Shown piece by piece: positions 5,306 to 6,161 of a DNA stretch of 6,161 nt; positions within the stretch are counted from its first letter, which is position 1, and each line of letters begins with the position of its first letter. The notes under the pieces are model-generated. The model was not told the origin of the DNA and searched no databases. It worked only from the letters and a program-made list of their open reading frames with translations. The DNA comes from an uncultured Butyrivibrio sp. (lineage in GTDB: Bacteria > Bacillota > Clostridia > Lachnospirales > Lachnospiraceae). The position numbers and the translations under genes were made by a program. The DNA lies in contig CAMVRW010000146.1 of assembly GCA_947169985.1 (NCBI GenBank), positions 1-6,161 on the forward strand, read 5' to 3'.

Positions 5306-5504
5306 CTTCTACACTCCTTTGTATTGGTTTATTAAAACAACCATCCTTGAGATACTGAACACACTCTATCTTGCACTTGAACCACGGATATTTACCGCAT
5401 TCTTCCCTTGCTTTTTCATAGAGTTTTACTGCATCTTCATAATGCTCTTTATAAGCACATACACTGTTATGTATGCAAAATTTACATTGTTTATTCATTC
5501 CCAT
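5292..5504 (-). CDS. Cys-rich small phage protein, possible zinc-binding
   Basis: 70 residues with seven cysteines: CxxC at 7-10, then Cys16, Cys36, Cys44, Cys48 and Cys56. The middle is helical (HYEDAVKLYEKAREECGKYP, residues 21-40). The spacing suggests one or two zinc sites; the metal is inferred. Similar short 'CKFC..HNSVC' proteins occur in early modules of Firmicutes phages without assigned function. The first ATG (5504) is preferred because GAGG lies six to seven bases upstream; a second in-frame Met two codons later is possible. It overlaps the 49-residue gene by 14 bases and the GT10 gene by 14 bases, so it physically links the small-gene cassette to the glycosyltransferases. Confidence 0.7.
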   Translation of the reverse strand: MGMNKQCKFCIHNSVCAYKEHYEDAVKLYEKAREECGKYPWFKCKIECVQYLKDGCFNKPIQRSVEDGKD

Positions 5505-5640
5505 TGCCTACCTCAACTCTTTTCATTATCTTATTGTAAATTTCGGTATGTTTATCCGCCAATCTGTAGCATATCTGAGTGAAAAACTTATAAAGATGAT
5601 ATATTATCTGGGATTCTATAAATAAAAGTTCTCTTTTCAT
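5491..5640 (-). CDS. Very small phage protein (49 aa), unknown function
   Basis: This is a 49-residue frame that fills what would otherwise be a 132-base gap between two genes. It begins with MKRELLFIESQ and ends with VEVGNGNE. The ATG overlaps the stop of the 62-residue gene (ATGA), and the AT-rich upstream sequence has GAGG and AAGGA at usable distances. It ends 14 bases inside the next gene, whose ribosome binding site (TTGAGGTAGG) therefore lies within it. The protein is basic and aromatic-rich (Tyr, Phe, Lys, Arg) and mostly predicted helical, without a clear signal peptide or membrane segment. Exact chaining with genes on both sides is the main evidence that it is real. I do not recognise a family. 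Confidence 0.6.
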   Translation of the reverse strand: MKRELLFIESQIIYHLYKFFTQICYRLADKHTEIYNKIMKRVEVGNGNE

Positions 5641-5825
5641 TTTTCCTTATCCTCACTTTCTGCCTTATCAGCAAGGATCGCTAGGCTTTTGGATATGTCT
5701 CCCAGCATTGTGGCTATTGTCCCCAACTGAAAGCAGGTCATTTCTTCAAAAGTTCCTGAGGGCTTTTCTTTTGCTAAATTCGACATAAATTCAACAAGTT
5801 CTTTGTTTTCTTCTACTCTGCTCAT
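5637..5825 (-). CDS. Small phage protein, unknown function
   Basis: 62 residues, acidic and lysine-rich at both ends with a hydrophobic middle (LGTIATMLGDISKSLAILAD, residues 34-53) that reads as an amphipathic helix rather than a membrane span. I recognise the general pattern (NKELVEF, then a conserved FQLGTIA stretch) from early-region small proteins of clostridial phages, but no function is known to me. The start is set by GAGG four bases upstream of an ATG that overlaps the previous stop (ATGA). The gene ends in another ATGA junction with the 49-residue gene. Its C-terminal AESE-coding sequence repeats the end of the preceding gene almost base for base (see the repeat entry). Confidence 0.75.
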   Translation of the reverse strand: MSRVEENKELVEFMSNLAKEKPSGTFEEMTCFQLGTIATMLGDISKSLAILADKAESEDKEK

Positions 5826-5842
5826 ACTTCCTCACTTTCCGC
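5650..5842. repeat. 14-bp near-identical block at two consecutive gene junctions
   Basis: TCCTCACTTTCTGC (5650-5663) and TCCTCACTTTCCGC (5829-5842) differ at one base. On the minus strand each encodes A-E-S-E at the end of one gene and supplies the GAGG of the next. It looks like a reused junction sequence in the small-gene cassette. Confidence 0.5.
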
Positions 5843-6154
5843 TTTCAGTGAATCAATTTCCTGTTGGAGTAAATCCGCTATATATTCTCTTGTTTCCTCT
5901 GCGCCCTTTTGATAATCGGAAACAGAATCTTTTAAATCAAGTTCCTCAATCTCCAACTGTATATCTGTAAGCATAGCCACCATATCAGCCTTTAAGCGGT
6001 TTTCATATTGGTCTTTTGGGATTGCTTCTACTAAAGGGCAATCAAATGGTCTATTTTCGCCCCATTCATATTCTAAATCTTGTGTATCGCCTATAATGTC
6101 ACAATTTCCATATTCTCCATCTAACATTTCGCAGTTCATACAGCAACTAGGCAT
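5822..6154 (-). CDS. Cys-rich phage small protein with C-terminal coiled coil
   Basis: 110 residues; function unknown. The N-terminus carries Cys4, Cys5, Cys8 and Cys18, followed by a RPFDCPL segment (residues 35-41) whose Cys39 could complete a metal site. This Cys cluster plus a 'RPxxCPL' motif is a layout I know from small early-region proteins of Firmicutes phages; a zinc-binding role is inference. Residues about 52-107 are charged, Leu/Ile-rich and predicted helical (coiled-coil-like), so it may be an oligomer or adaptor. Only 7 bases of upstream sequence are visible, with a weak GGA just before the ATG, so a start further upstream cannot be fully excluded, although a Met-Pro start next to the Cys cluster fits the family. 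Its stop overlaps the next start by 4 bases (ATGA), giving translational coupling. Confidence 0.75.
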   Translation of the reverse strand: MPSCCMNCEMLDGEYGNCDIIGDTQDLEYEWGENRPFDCPLVEAIPKDQYENRLKADMVAMLTDIQLEIEELDLKDSVSDYQKGAEETREYIADLLQQEIDSLKAESEEV

Positions 6155-6161
6155 TCCAAAG

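Noticed and set aside
1..6161. CRISPR array, tRNA, integrase or attachment site
   Set aside because: No regularly spaced long repeats, cloverleaf-like sequence or recombinase motif was seen; prophage ends must lie outside the window.

Overview
The window is one end-to-end stretch of a tailed-phage genome, most likely a prophage or temperate siphophage of a Gram-positive anaerobe. I infer Clostridia, perhaps Lachnospiraceae, from the protein families, the strong GGAGG-type ribosome binding sites and the mosaic base composition; this is inference, not a database match. Every supported gene lies on the minus strand, so the biological order runs from position 6161 down to 1. I see no plus-strand gene, tRNA, rRNA, CRISPR array or insertion sequence.

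In transcription order the region starts with four small genes typical of phage early regions (6154 to 5292). They are a Cys-rich 110-residue protein, a 62-residue protein, a 49-residue protein and a Cys-rich 70-residue protein. All are overlapped or start-stop coupled. Then come two glycosyltransferase genes: a GT10 (fucosyltransferase-like) protein of 273 residues and a 635-residue protein that fuses a GT2 (GT-A fold) domain to a GT4-like (GT-B fold) domain. The fusion ends in a small tail resembling a domain found in phage structural-module proteins. The last gene of this coupled chain is a 151-residue sigma-region-4-like regulator of the DUF1492/ArpU/RinA type, the usual late-gene switch of such phages. 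From 6154 to 2128 every gene overlaps the next, so the glycosyltransferases are probably co-translated with the late regulator.

Next comes an AT-rich 217-residue protein with an N-terminal zinc-finger-like motif and a DUF559/Vsr-like nuclease core. Hairpins lie on both sides of it, and it looks like an inserted selfish nuclease. A strong intrinsic terminator (1315-1354) follows. It sits only 15 bases before the start codon of an HNH endonuclease that begins the packaging module: HNH, a 62-residue protein, a 233-base non-coding stretch with phased repeats, P27-type TerS, and the N-terminus of TerL, which starts at a TTG and runs off the window.

The most interesting points are the three glycosyltransferase domains placed inside the late-switch operon, the phage-type tail on the bifunctional glycosyltransferase, the terminator with no room for a promoter behind it, and an approximately 11-bp phased repeat array just upstream of terS where a cos or TerS binding site would be expected.
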